DNA from: Phycisphaerae bacterium
Lineage (GTDB): Bacteria; Planctomycetota; Phycisphaerae; UBA1845; UTPLA1
Assembly (NCBI GenBank): GCA_035275405.1
Contig: DATEMU010000002.1
Coordinates: 1 to 64,000 of the forward strand
Direction: 5' to 3'
Length of the DNA: 64,000 nucleotides
A program made the translations under genes and the position numbers. Shown in pieces: positions 9,443-18,806 of this stretch. Numbering within the stretch: the first letter of the stretch is position 1; every line of letters starts with the position of its first letter. Under the pieces are notes generated by a model. That model did no database searches. It was given only the letters and a program-made list of their open reading frames with translations, and had not been told where the DNA came from.

Positions 9443-9634
9443 GATTTGAGAGCGTGACGGGGGATGTCTGCCCGAATCGGGGAAAGATTCGTTTTTCACC
9501 TCGCGGAGGACAGGTTTTTTGATTAATGCTGGTGAATCGTGCTGGTTGTGCGAGACGCCAAAAGTTCGGACTCACTGTATCAACCGCCATTCCGCTTTTC
9601 GAAATCGAGTGTGGCATCAAAAGAGGGGAGTCGT
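9443..9634 (+). promoter_or_regulatory. Conserved 5' leader of cassette 4
   Basis: Holds TGAGAGCGTGACGGGGGATG, a CCCGAATCGGG hairpin, and TTTTTCACCTCGCGGAGGAC, parallel to the leaders of cassettes 2 and 3. The -10 to ATG (9635) distance is again about 198 nt. GGGGAG (9625-9630) serves the short ORF at 9635, not the large gene. Confidence 0.55.
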
Positions 9635-9733
9635 ATGTTCGGCCTCGGAAACGTCACAGGGCCCACTCGTCCCCCCACTAGCGAACGCGAACGGCTTTCC
9701 GACCATTCAGGAATTCCGGGAATGGCGTCATGA
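9635..9733 (+). CDS. Short upstream ORF with cassette N terminus (MFGLGN), overlaps the large gene
   Basis: 32 codons, beginning MFGLGNVTG and sitting exactly where cassettes 2 and 3 start their large protein (MFGFGK). It has the strong ribosome binding site, but its frame ends at TGA 9731-9733, overlapping the ATG of the large gene as ATGA. Either a frameshift cut the ancestral N terminus off and translation restarts by coupling, or the peptide is a true leader that controls the next gene. It is too short to judge by composition alone. Confidence 0.5.
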   Translation: MFGLGNVTGPTRPPTSERERLSDHSGIPGMAS

Positions 9734-12700
9734 AACCGGCCGCGAGGACTCGAAAGCTCGTGTCGTCGGCCGTGCTCGCGGCGGCGCTGGTCGTACACCT
9801 TGCCTGTGACACTATTCCGACGGAACCCGAGCTGCTCTCGTGCGGGCCTGCTCAGGTCGACGCTATTCCTCGTCCCCCCGCTGGCCTCCGTACCGGGGAA
9901 GCTACGACCGAACGCTCCATCCTCGTGGACTATCGCGACAGGCTGCGTTTTCGCGACTGGACGGGCACCAATTGGGGGCCGCTCCAGGCCATGCCTGGCA
10001 TCCCGTCGGAGGCACGATGGGTCGTGACACGCAACTGCCCGACTGTGAGTTGCGGACAGATTGCCTGCGGGGTCATCGATCAGGACAGAGACGCCTTTGT
10101 GCTTTTATTCAACGGCTCGACGTGGGGCGAGCCCCTGCCGATTGCGCAAAACGTCACATCGAACGAAACCATCCGCGCGCTGGATATGGCCTATCTCAGT
10201 TCGAGTAGATTGTTGGTCGTCTACGGGACGCGCAACCGGGGTCAGCTTGGCTATCGCCTGGGTACTGGCAGCGGCAGTGTTACGACTGAGCAGATTCTGG
10301 ACATTCCCGGGGCAGGCAACCTCGGCTTCGTCGCGTTGTATGTAAGCCCTCGGAGCGATCAAGCGATTCTGCTGGTCCTTGACAGCAACAAAGATCTCTT
10401 CCTCGTCCCCTGGACAGGAATCGGTTGGGGGACCGTTACGACCCTGACCACCAACGCGGCCGCTGACAACACCGAGTGTTTTGCGGCGGCCTTCGAGGGA
10501 GAGACGGGACGCGCACTCGTCGTCTACGGCGAAGACGGAGCGTCGTCCGCGTCATCAGTCATAGTGGAATGCGGCAGCGCTTCGTCCGCCGTTTCTGTCC
10601 CGTTGGCCCCTGCCAGCGACAACAATCTGGCCTGGTGTCGCCTGGCCGCGGACCCGTTCAGCAACACCATCCTGTTCGCAGCAACCAAGCGGAGTGGTGT
10701 GCTGATGGCCAACGAATGGAACGGATCCGTGTGGGGCGCATCGCAGGAATTTGCGACCACTCCCTTCTCGGACCGCCGCACGTTTGACATTGCGTTCCAA
10801 GTGGGGGCCCCGCAAGCGGTGATCGCCTATGGCATCGACGGCACCAACACCTGGGCCCTCCGGACGTGGAACTTCCAAGGGTGGTCGGAACAGTTCAACG
10901 CCGGACGCAACGTCGGTTCCAGGCCCGGCCTGATCTCGCTTGTTCCGGGGCAGAGCGTCGGGGAGATATTCACGTTTGTTTCGAATGAGGAAGGCGTCCT
11001 CGGTCACAGCCTCTGGACGGGCAACAACTTCATCCATGGCATCAGAGTGAACGGCGCCTTGCCGGACGACGGTCGTACGCAGGCGTTTATGGCCACCGGC
11101 CGCGCGCCGATAGCGGTGACTGAACCGCCTGACGTACTTGTGACGATACCTGGCGGCGCGCTCAACCTCGCCGAGGGCGGCGACGCGGTGGCCATCAGCC
11201 TGGCGCTCAACCCGGCGCCGTCCGCAGATGTTCACGTTTCCGTGTTTCCCGGCGCTCAGTTGGATATCGGCAGCGGTCCGGGCGTGTCCAGACAATTGAC
11301 GTTCCCGGCGTGCAGCGCCAATGTGCCGCAAGTCTTCTCGGTCATCGCCTTCGATGACGAAATGGCCGAGGGCACGCACATGAGCCAGCTAAGTTACACG
11401 CTGAACAGCATCGATCAGAACTACAACGCATTCGACGTCCCGCCAACGCCGGCCACCATCGCCGACAATGACGTGGCCGCCATCATTTTTTCGGCGCTGA
11501 CAGGGACCCAGGTTCGCGAGGGCACCGGCGACGCGGTCTCCTACACGTGCAAGCTGGGGTCGCAGCCGATGGCCAACGTACTCGTCACGATCACGCCACC
11601 GACCGGCTTGAATGTGGGACCGGGCTTGGGAACGGGCCCGGGAGTGCCCATTGTTCTGACATTTACGCCATCTAACTTCAAGACGCCGCAAACCATCACG
11701 GTGCGATCGATCGACGACCAGGTCGCCAACGGGACGCGCGTGCTGCAAGTGACGCACACGTCCTCCAGCAGCGACGCGGCCTACAACGCCCAGCCGATCG
11801 CCAACGTGAGCGTGACCGTGCTGGACGACGACGTCGCGGGCGTACAAATCAATCCGCCGGGCGGCGGGCTCAACGTATCGGAGGGCAGTGCGGTCCCGGA
11901 CACCTACAGCCTGGTGCTCACATCGGAGCCGGTGGCGGACGTGGTCATCACCGTACAGCCTGATGGGCAGCTCAACCTCGGGGCCGGGCCGGGCATCGGC
12001 GTTCCCCTGACCTTCACGCCGGCCAATTGGAACGCGCCGCAGGTGGTCTCCGTGCTGGCCAACGACGACCCGGTAGCGGAAGGCAATCACTCCGGCGGCA
12101 TCACCCACAACGTGGCCAGCGCCGACCCCGCATACGCTGCCCTCTCCGTGCCAAACGTGGCGGTGCAGATCACCGACAATGAAGTGGCTGGCGTTACTGT
12201 GACCCAATCGGGGGGCACGACGCAGGTCTCCGAGGGCGGCGCGACCGACACCTTCACGGTCGTGCTGAACTCTCAGCCCAGCGCCACCGTGACGATCAAC
12301 GTGACGCCCGACAACCAAGTCGATCTCGGCAGCGGCGCGGGCATTGCCATTCCGCTGCTGTTCACGGCAGCCAATTGGAACCTCAATCAAACGATGACCG
12401 TGGCTGCCGTGGACGACGCCGTCGCCGAGGGAGTCCACGTCGGGACGATTGCGCTTACCTCGGCCAGCGCGGATCCGGCATACAGTGGATTGCCGATCCC
12501 GGGCTTCAATGTACAGATTTTTGATAATGACAGTGCCGCCGTGCTCATCGTTGAATCGGAGAATTCGACGGCGGTGACTGAGGGCGGGGCCACCGACAGC
12601 TTGACGGTCCGACTGGCGTCCCAGCCGACCGCCGACGTGACGATCACTCTCTCGCCCGATCCCCAGTTGGATGTCGGAAGCGGCGGGGGCCTGCCTTTGA

Positions 12701-15552
12701 ATCTGCTGTTCACGTCGGTGAACTGGCAGACGCCACAGCCGGTGAACGTGGTGGCGGTGGATGACGCCGTCGCCGAAGGTCCGCACATCGGGGCGATTGG
12801 CATCACCACCGGCAGCGCCGACCTGCTTTACAACGGCCTGGTCGTCCCCGATGTGGTCGTGCAGATCACCGACAACGACGCGGCCGGTGTCCGCGTGACC
12901 GAGACGGACGGAACCACGCAGGTGACCGAGGCCGGCATCGGCGACAGCTTCGATGTGCAGTTGAATTCCCAGCCCACGAGTGACGTGACCATCACAGTGA
13001 CGCCCGACGGCCAGCTCGATCTCGGTGCAGGCGCCGGTATGGCTGTTCTGCTGATGTTTACGACGGCCACGTGGGACACACCGCAGACCGTTGCGGTGGC
13101 AGCCATGGACGACTTTATCGCCGAGGGGACCCATTCGGGCTCGATTACGTTCAATGTCGCGAGCCTGGATGGGGCCTACCACGGGACGGCCGTCCCCGAT
13201 GTCAGCGTGCAGATCACCGACAACGACCTCGCCGGCGTCCTTGTGACCCAGTCCGGCGGCTCGACGAGTGTCGTCGAGGGGGGATCGGCGGACAGCTTCA
13301 CCTTCGCGCTCAGCTCCCAGCCCGGCGCCGATGTCACGATTACGGTAACGCCGGGTATCCAGCTCACCCTGGGAGCCGGACCGGGCGTGGCCATTGCCCG
13401 GACATTCACCCCGCTCAACTGGCAGACGCCGCAGCAGGTCAATGTGTTGGCGGCGCAGGACGACATCGCGGAGGGCACGGATACGGCCCAGATCGCCTTT
13501 TCGGTGGCCAGCGTGGACACGGCCTACGACGGGCTCGCTGTGCCGGATATATCCGTTCAGATCACCGACAATATCACGGCCGCCGTGTTCATCATCGAAT
13601 CGGGTGGAATGACGCTGGCCGTCGAGGGCGGCCCGTCGGACGATTTCCTCGTGCTGCTGGGCTCGCAGCCGGTGGCGGATGTGACCATCACGGTGACGCC
13701 GGACGCCCAGCTCGATCTGGGCAGCGGCGCGGGCCTGCCCATCAATATTGTGTTTACATCGCTCACTTGGGACATCCAGCGGCAGGTCAGTGTGTCGGCG
13801 GTGGATGACGCGGCGGCCGAAGGCCAGCACAGCGGAAGCATTTCATTCGCCACGGCGAGCGCGGACCCGAACTACGACCTCGTTGTAATTCCCGATGTGG
13901 TCGCGCAGATCTTCGACAATGACGTGGCCGGTGTGTCGTTGGTGGAGTCCGACAATGTCACAGAAGTCGCCGAGGGCGGAGCGACCGACAGCTTCACGAT
14001 CGGACTCAGCTCTCAGCCCGTCGCTGACGTGACGATCAACGTGTCCCCCGACAGCCAGCTCGATCTCGGCAGCGGTCCCGGTGTGGCCGTCACGCTGACG
14101 TTCACGACGGCCAACTGGGACCTCGCGCAGGCGGTGACGGCGCTCGCCGTTGATGATGCGATCGCGGAGGGTCCGCATACCGGCGCCGTCGCTATTCAAG
14201 TTGCGAGCGCGGATGGAGCTTACGATGAACTGGTCGTGCCCGGTGTATCCGTCCAAATCCTCGACAACGACTCGACCGGCGTCGTGATTTCCGAATCAGG
14301 CAACGACACCAGTGTTAACGAGACCGGTCCCACGTCGGACGATTTCTCGGTGCAACTCTCGTCGGAGCCGACTGCCGATGTCAACGTCACTTTGGCGACG
14401 ACGGCGCGGCTCGACCTGGGCGCCGGACCCGGGCTGCCGTTGATACTGACCTTTACGTCCGCCAACTGGAATATTCCGCAGACCGTCAATGTCACCGCGG
14501 TCGACGACGTGTTCGCCGACGGTTCGGGCATCATCGATATCGCCTTCGCCGTGGGAAGTTTCGACACAAGCTACGCGGGGATGCTTGTGCCTCCGGTCCA
14601 TGTGAACCTCATCGACAACGATGCTGCCGGGTTGACGAATTCGACCGGCGGCCAGGCGCTGCAGGTTTCGGAAGAAGGCCCGACGAGCGAAAACTTCAGC
14701 GTCGTGCTGGATTCTGAGCCGCACGCCGATGTCGTCGTGCAGGTGAACCACAGCGACCAAATGGATCTGGGCGCCGGGCCGGGCGTCGCTGTCTCGCTGA
14801 CGTTCACGCCGGCCGCATGGAATGTGCCGCAGTTGGTGACAGTGACCGCCGTGGACGATTTCGTTGCAGAGGGCCCGCATGCCGCAAATATCAATTTCAC
14901 GCTCGTGAGCGCCGATCCCGTCTATGACGGCCTGGCCGCCGCATTCGTGGCGGTCGCGATTGCGGACAATGACCAGGCGGGCCTCACTTTTCCGGATGGC
15001 ACGGGCTGGCTGCACGTCGCCGAGGGTGGCGGGAGCGCGGCTTATTCGATCGTGTTGACGTCCCAACCCCGCGCCACGGTTACGGTAGCCATACAGCCGG
15101 ATGCGCAGCTCAACTTGGGCACCGGGCAGGCTGTCGCGGTCGGATTGACTTTCACGGCGGGAAACTGGAACGTGCCGCAGCAAATCGACGTGATGGCGGT
15201 GGACGATGCCGATGCCGAGGGTCTTCACAGCGGCCTCATTCAGTGCCAGACAGCCAGCGCCGATCCGAACTACGACAGTCCGGCCATTCCGGACGTCATC
15301 GTGGTCATTGACGACAACGATGCGGGTGATGTGGAAGGCGGAGGAGGAGATGGCAGCGACGAATGCCCGATTCCTCCGGAGGGCGCTGGCGAGATTCCCC
15401 CGGACGACCATGGCGTGTGCTGGCTTTCCAGTTTCCTCTTCTTTGCGCCCGTATGCGGTACGGGGTGCATGGTCCCGCTCATCATGACCTTTGCATGTTT
15501 GGTTACGGCCCGGGCTCGCAAGAGAATTCAACGGACTTGCCGCCAGGGGTGA
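9730..15552 (+). CDS. Giant secreted Calx-beta repeat protein, cassette 4, with CGTGC C-terminal signal
   Basis: 1940 residues. The N terminus (MKPAARTRKLVSSAVLAAAL) is a signal peptide; the nearby HLAC is a weak lipobox. Residues about 60-450 contain repeated 'W-x-G-x-x-W-G' strands that look like a beta-propeller. From about 460 to 1865 there are twelve Calx-beta-like repeats of about 115 residues. Each has V-S-E-G-G near its start, A-D-V-T-I-T-V in the middle and I-T-D-N-D at its end; these acidic turns bind calcium in the family. The end is FAPVCGTGC (1905-1913), a hydrophobic stretch and RARKRIQR. The start is weakly supported (poor Shine-Dalgarno) and overlaps the MFGLGN ORF. Role inferred: surface adhesion or matrix. 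Confidence 0.85.
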   Translation: MKPAARTRKLVSSAVLAAALVVHLACDTIPTEPELLSCGPAQVDAIPRPPAGLRTGEATTERSILVDYRDRLRFRDWTGTNWGPLQAMPGIPSEARWVVTRNCPTVSCGQIACGVIDQDRDAFVLLFNGSTWGEPLPIAQNVTSNETIRALDMAYLSSSRLLVVYGTRNRGQLGYRLGTGSGSVTTEQILDIPGAGNLGFVALYVSPRSDQAILLVLDSNKDLFLVPWTGIGWGTVTTLTTNAAADNTECFAAAFEGETGRALVVYGEDGASSASSVIVECGSASSAVSVPLAPASDNNLAWCRLAADPFSNTILFAATKRSGVLMANEWNGSVWGASQEFATTPFSDRRTFDIAFQVGAPQAVIAYGIDGTNTWALRTWNFQGWSEQFNAGRNVGSRPGLISLVPGQSVGEIFTFVSNEEGVLGHSLWTGNNFIHGIRVNGALPDDGRTQAFMATGRAPIAVTEPPDVLVTIPGGALNLAEGGDAVAISLALNPAPSADVHVSVFPGAQLDIGSGPGVSRQLTFPACSANVPQVFSVIAFDDEMAEGTHMSQLSYTLNSIDQNYNAFDVPPTPATIADNDVAAIIFSALTGTQVREGTGDAVSYTCKLGSQPMANVLVTITPPTGLNVGPGLGTGPGVPIVLTFTPSNFKTPQTITVRSIDDQVANGTRVLQVTHTSSSSDAAYNAQPIANVSVTVLDDDVAGVQINPPGGGLNVSEGSAVPDTYSLVLTSEPVADVVITVQPDGQLNLGAGPGIGVPLTFTPANWNAPQVVSVLANDDPVAEGNHSGGITHNVASADPAYAALSVPNVAVQITDNEVAGVTVTQSGGTTQVSEGGATDTFTVVLNSQPSATVTINVTPDNQVDLGSGAGIAIPLLFTAANWNLNQTMTVAAVDDAVAEGVHVGTIALTSASADPAYSGLPIPGFNVQIFDNDSAAVLIVESENSTAVTEGGATDSLTVRLASQPTADVTITLSPDPQLDVGSGGGLPLNLLFTSVNWQTPQPVNVVAVDDAVAEGPHIGAIGITTGSADLLYNGLVVPDVVVQITDNDAAGVRVTETDGTTQVTEAGIGDSFDVQLNSQPTSDVTITVTPDGQLDLGAGAGMAVLLMFTTATWDTPQTVAVAAMDDFIAEGTHSGSITFNVASLDGAYHGTAVPDVSVQITDNDLAGVLVTQSGGSTSVVEGGSADSFTFALSSQPGADVTITVTPGIQLTLGAGPGVAIARTFTPLNWQTPQQVNVLAAQDDIAEGTDTAQIAFSVASVDTAYDGLAVPDISVQITDNITAAVFIIESGGMTLAVEGGPSDDFLVLLGSQPVADVTITVTPDAQLDLGSGAGLPINIVFTSLTWDIQRQVSVSAVDDAAAEGQHSGSISFATASADPNYDLVVIPDVVAQIFDNDVAGVSLVESDNVTEVAEGGATDSFTIGLSSQPVADVTINVSPDSQLDLGSGPGVAVTLTFTTANWDLAQAVTALAVDDAIAEGPHTGAVAIQVASADGAYDELVVPGVSVQILDNDSTGVVISESGNDTSVNETGPTSDDFSVQLSSEPTADVNVTLATTARLDLGAGPGLPLILTFTSANWNIPQTVNVTAVDDVFADGSGIIDIAFAVGSFDTSYAGMLVPPVHVNLIDNDAAGLTNSTGGQALQVSEEGPTSENFSVVLDSEPHADVVVQVNHSDQMDLGAGPGVAVSLTFTPAAWNVPQLVTVTAVDDFVAEGPHAANINFTLVSADPVYDGLAAAFVAVAIADNDQAGLTFPDGTGWLHVAEGGGSAAYSIVLTSQPRATVTVAIQPDAQLNLGTGQAVAVGLTFTAGNWNVPQQIDVMAVDDADAEGLHSGLIQCQTASADPNYDSPAIPDVIVVIDDNDAGDVEGGGGDGSDECPIPPEGAGEIPPDDHGVCWLSSFLFFAPVCGTGCMVPLIMTFACLVTARARKRIQRTCRQG

Positions 15553-15563
15553 CCGCCTCGCTT

Positions 15564-15725
15564 GGAGGGTCATGCCATGGCCAAGCCCCCCTGAAAACGA
15601 TCACGCAGGTTCTTCTGAATCTCTTCCCGCCGCCGGCGTTCTAGTTCATGCTGGGGGGCCTGGCAGGTATATTGAGGCCCCTTTTCGGCTTTTTGGGCTT
15701 GAATGTCGGCTTCGTCGCGGTTTAA
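15564..15725 (+). pseudogene. Broken copy of the small hydrophobic peptide gene
   Basis: GGAGGG (15564-15569) and ATG 15577 correspond to the intact gene at 4277. A run of six C after the fourth codon is one base short, so the ATG frame ends at once. Further on, the old frame reads LKTITQVLLNLFPPPAF, an amber stop, then FGFLGLNVGFVAV and TAA. The end matches the intact copy residue for residue, so the loss appears recent. Confidence 0.7.
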
Positions 15726-15753
15726 TACGCGGACAAGAAGGGAGATTCGTTAT

Positions 15754-15972
15754 ATGGTTAATCGCTCGTTGGTCCGCCGCCGCGTTGGGCGCTGGATCTC
15801 CACCGTCGTCTGCGTCGTCCTGATTGCCCCGCTAACGGGATGCAGTATCACTATCCCGGGGCTGGTGGGATTCACGGGCGTCAGTTCGGTCTTTACGGCC
15901 TTTTTCGCACTCATGCCGCTCCGATCGCAGGTCGGCACGGTGATCCGCGACGGCTTTGTGGGCGTCTTCTAG
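15754..15972 (+). CDS. Small lipoprotein of the surface cassette, second copy (72 aa)
   Basis: Same length and nearly the same sequence as the lipoprotein at 4448: basic n-region (SLVRRRVGRW), hydrophobic core, lipobox LTGC, then a short hydrophobic mature part ending GTVIRDGFVGVF. GGGAG at 15740-15744 is the ribosome binding site. It has stayed intact although the peptide gene just upstream is broken, which suggests separate selection on the lipoprotein. Confidence 0.8.
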   Translation: MVNRSLVRRRVGRWISTVVCVVLIAPLTGCSITIPGLVGFTGVSSVFTAFFALMPLRSQVGTVIRDGFVGVF

Positions 15973-16339
15973 GATCTCGCCAACAAATCGACAAGGTGGG
16001 GAGGTATCGGTCTGCCCTCACATTTTTGAACGGGTCAAGTTGCTCGTTCGCATCAACGTCACACCACCGAGCGTAACGCCCGGCCGGCCGATAAATACGG
16101 CGTGCAACCGCCATAACCCCGATAAACCAATCTAAACCCGCTTCCGCGCTGGCTTTTCGGCGATGAGGGGCGATGCCCTATCTTGACTCTCCCTCTCGGC
16201 GTGAATAACGTTTATTGATTCGACTCGCACGAAGGGGGAACTCCAACTGCATTCGTCCCAGGGGGGACACCCGTCTGCCGGGGTGGTTATGCTCCGTTCG
16301 AAAAGGACGGGCGAGCCATTGGGCGAACAGGGGGAAGCT
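15973..16339. other. Intergenic region, no gene recognised
   Basis: No convincing coding frame. A weak TTGACT (about 16182) with TAACGT 17 nt later might serve the next gene. GGGGA at 16331-16335 is its ribosome binding site. Confidence 0.4.
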
Positions 16340-17134
16340 ATGCGATTCGTCCGACCACATAACAGTTTTTGTCTCTGGGCGGCGCTGACGGCGGCCGTAT
16401 CTTCGCCCGCCGTCGCCGCGGATTTATTGGTGAGCGCCTCTCACCCTACCCTGCCGCTTTCCGCTTCAATCAGTTTTCACGCCACCGGGAACGACCTGGT
16501 CATCACGCTGACCAACTCCGCGCAGACCGACGTGATGCTGCCCCTGGAGATTTTGACGGCGGTTTATTACGACGTAAGCGGGCCGGCCCTCGGCCTCGGT
16601 CGAACCAGCGCCGTAATAGGACCGGAATCGAGCCTGCTCTTTCCACCCGCGACGCCCTTTGACCCGGCACCGAAGGGAGTGGGCGGCGAGTGGGAGTACA
16701 ACGAAGGTGTCACGAATGCGCCGTTTGGACAGGCCTATGCGATTCGCTCGGCCGGTCTCGGCATCCTCTTTACCGGCGTCGGAGGCCGCTTTCCGGGCGC
16801 CAATCTTCAAGGACCGTCAAACGTCAACGGCGTGCAATACGGAATCACCTCGGCGCTGGACAATTCGGCGACGGGCAACTCACCGGTCACGGGCGGCGCC
16901 GGCGCGTTGATCAAGAACCAGGTCATCTTCACGTTGTCCGGGCTGCCCGCGGGCTTCGATCCCCTGGCGATGATCTCCAGCGTTCAGTTTCAGTACGGCA
17001 CGACCCGTTGCGATGTGGAGGGAACCGTCGATCGCTGTGTACCGGACGTACCCGAGCCCTCCACTCTCATACTCATCGCCCTGGGTGTTTTGGCACATTT
17101 CGGCTGCAATTGGGGCCGACGCGTCGGCAGATAA
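16340..17134 (+). CDS. PEP-CTERM sorting domain protein
   Basis: 264 residues. Start at MRFVRPHNSF, chosen for GGGGA five bases upstream and because the signal peptide (ending SPAVAA) then begins correctly. The middle is a beta-rich domain of unknown function with no catalytic motif I recognise. The C terminus reads VPEPSTLILIALGVL followed by a Trp/Arg tail, a classical PEP-CTERM signal processed by exosortase in known systems. No exosortase gene is in the window. Probably exported and tied to extracellular polysaccharide; function otherwise unknown. Confidence 0.8.
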   Translation: MRFVRPHNSFCLWAALTAAVSSPAVAADLLVSASHPTLPLSASISFHATGNDLVITLTNSAQTDVMLPLEILTAVYYDVSGPALGLGRTSAVIGPESSLLFPPATPFDPAPKGVGGEWEYNEGVTNAPFGQAYAIRSAGLGILFTGVGGRFPGANLQGPSNVNGVQYGITSALDNSATGNSPVTGGAGALIKNQVIFTLSGLPAGFDPLAMISSVQFQYGTTRCDVEGTVDRCVPDVPEPSTLILIALGVLAHFGCNWGRRVGR

Positions 17135-17357
17135 GCACGCGGCGTACTTGTTAACCCTAAAGCCGCCTGCTCGTATGACCACGGCGCTGCGATTTCAGGG
17201 CGCGCCGCATACACGACCAATAACGTCCTCAATCCGTCCCTTCCAAACCGAGCAATTCGAGCCCCTGCGTGGTATCATGGTACGTGAGGGAGATCACGAG
17301 CGGCTTTCGCTCCGTAAGTGCGGGGGATCCTTGGCGGCATCGAACTCCAACCGGGTG

Positions 17358-18110
17358 ATGGGGATGTTTCGCAGGCGTTTGGCGACGACAGTTGCCATCC
17401 TCTTGGCGTCGGCCGCCTTTCGCGCCGAACCCGCCAGGGCGGTGGTGGTTCACCAGGCGTCGGGGATGTCGGTCTCCGGCGTGCCCGTGAGCTGCGAAGC
17501 GCACCTGATGATCGTCGGCGACGTATTGACCGTCGTGTTCTACAACACCTCGCCGGTGCACACTCAAAACCCCAGCGATCTTTGCACGAGCTATTACTTC
17601 GACATCTACAACGGGGTCAATGTGCGACCCGTCCTGGTCTATCAAAGTGCGACCGGCGACGTCTGGCGGGCCCATCGATTTACGACGGATACGCTGGAGG
17701 CGATGGACGCCGACCTGAAGGCGACAGAGCCCTTTGATCGGACCTGGCAATTCAAGGACATGGACCCTGCCTTCACGCCTTTTCTGGGGTTTGGCGTGGG
17801 GACCGTCGGAAACAGCGACCTGAAGCCCAACAACTTTAACGGCAACATCGTGGACGGCATGGACTACGCACTCTATTCCGGCGACGTGACGACTGCCAAC
17901 ATGGACGGCCGGCTACTGGTTAAGGACCACATCACCTTCACCTTCACCGGCGTGATGGGCTTCACAGAGAACGACATCCGCCCCAATTTCGCGATCGGCC
18001 TGGGCACCGGTCCGGATAGTTTCCTGGTCCCTGAACCTGCCACCCTCGCCCCGCTCCTGGCGTTCGGCCTCTTCGCGCTGCCCCGCCAACGACGACATCG
18101 TCTCCGGTGA
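17358..18110 (+). CDS. PEP-CTERM sorting domain protein
   Basis: The frame opens earlier, but the signal peptide (MFRRRLATTVAILLASAAF...ARA) favours a start at 17358 or 17364. The mature part (about 220 residues) is beta-rich with no known motif and a two-Cys N-terminal half. It ends VPEPATLAPLLAFGLFALP with an Arg/His-rich tail, a PEP-CTERM signal. It resembles its upstream neighbour only in layout. Likely exported; function unknown. Confidence 0.75.
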   Translation: MGMFRRRLATTVAILLASAAFRAEPARAVVVHQASGMSVSGVPVSCEAHLMIVGDVLTVVFYNTSPVHTQNPSDLCTSYYFDIYNGVNVRPVLVYQSATGDVWRAHRFTTDTLEAMDADLKATEPFDRTWQFKDMDPAFTPFLGFGVGTVGNSDLKPNNFNGNIVDGMDYALYSGDVTTANMDGRLLVKDHITFTFTGVMGFTENDIRPNFAIGLGTGPDSFLVPEPATLAPLLAFGLFALPRQRRHRLR

Positions 18111-18131
18111 TTTTGATTCTCCTACGACGAC

Positions 18132-18802
<671 letters not shown>

Positions 18803-18806
<4 letters not shown>

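Noticed and set aside
11389..13830. An 813-codon minus-strand frame inside the Calx-beta gene
   Set aside because: It mirrors the repeat array, is Arg/His-rich and has no domain; a shadow of the repetitive coding sequence.
1..15972. CRISPR-like array, because of the regular repeats
   Set aside because: The repeats are coding (TSP3, HYR, Calx-beta), degenerate and in frame; no identical direct repeats with unique spacers are seen.
16283..16339. Upstream start for the first PEP-CTERM protein (ATG 16283)
   Set aside because: It would place 19 hydrophilic residues before the signal peptide, and the ATG at 16340 has a ribosome binding site.
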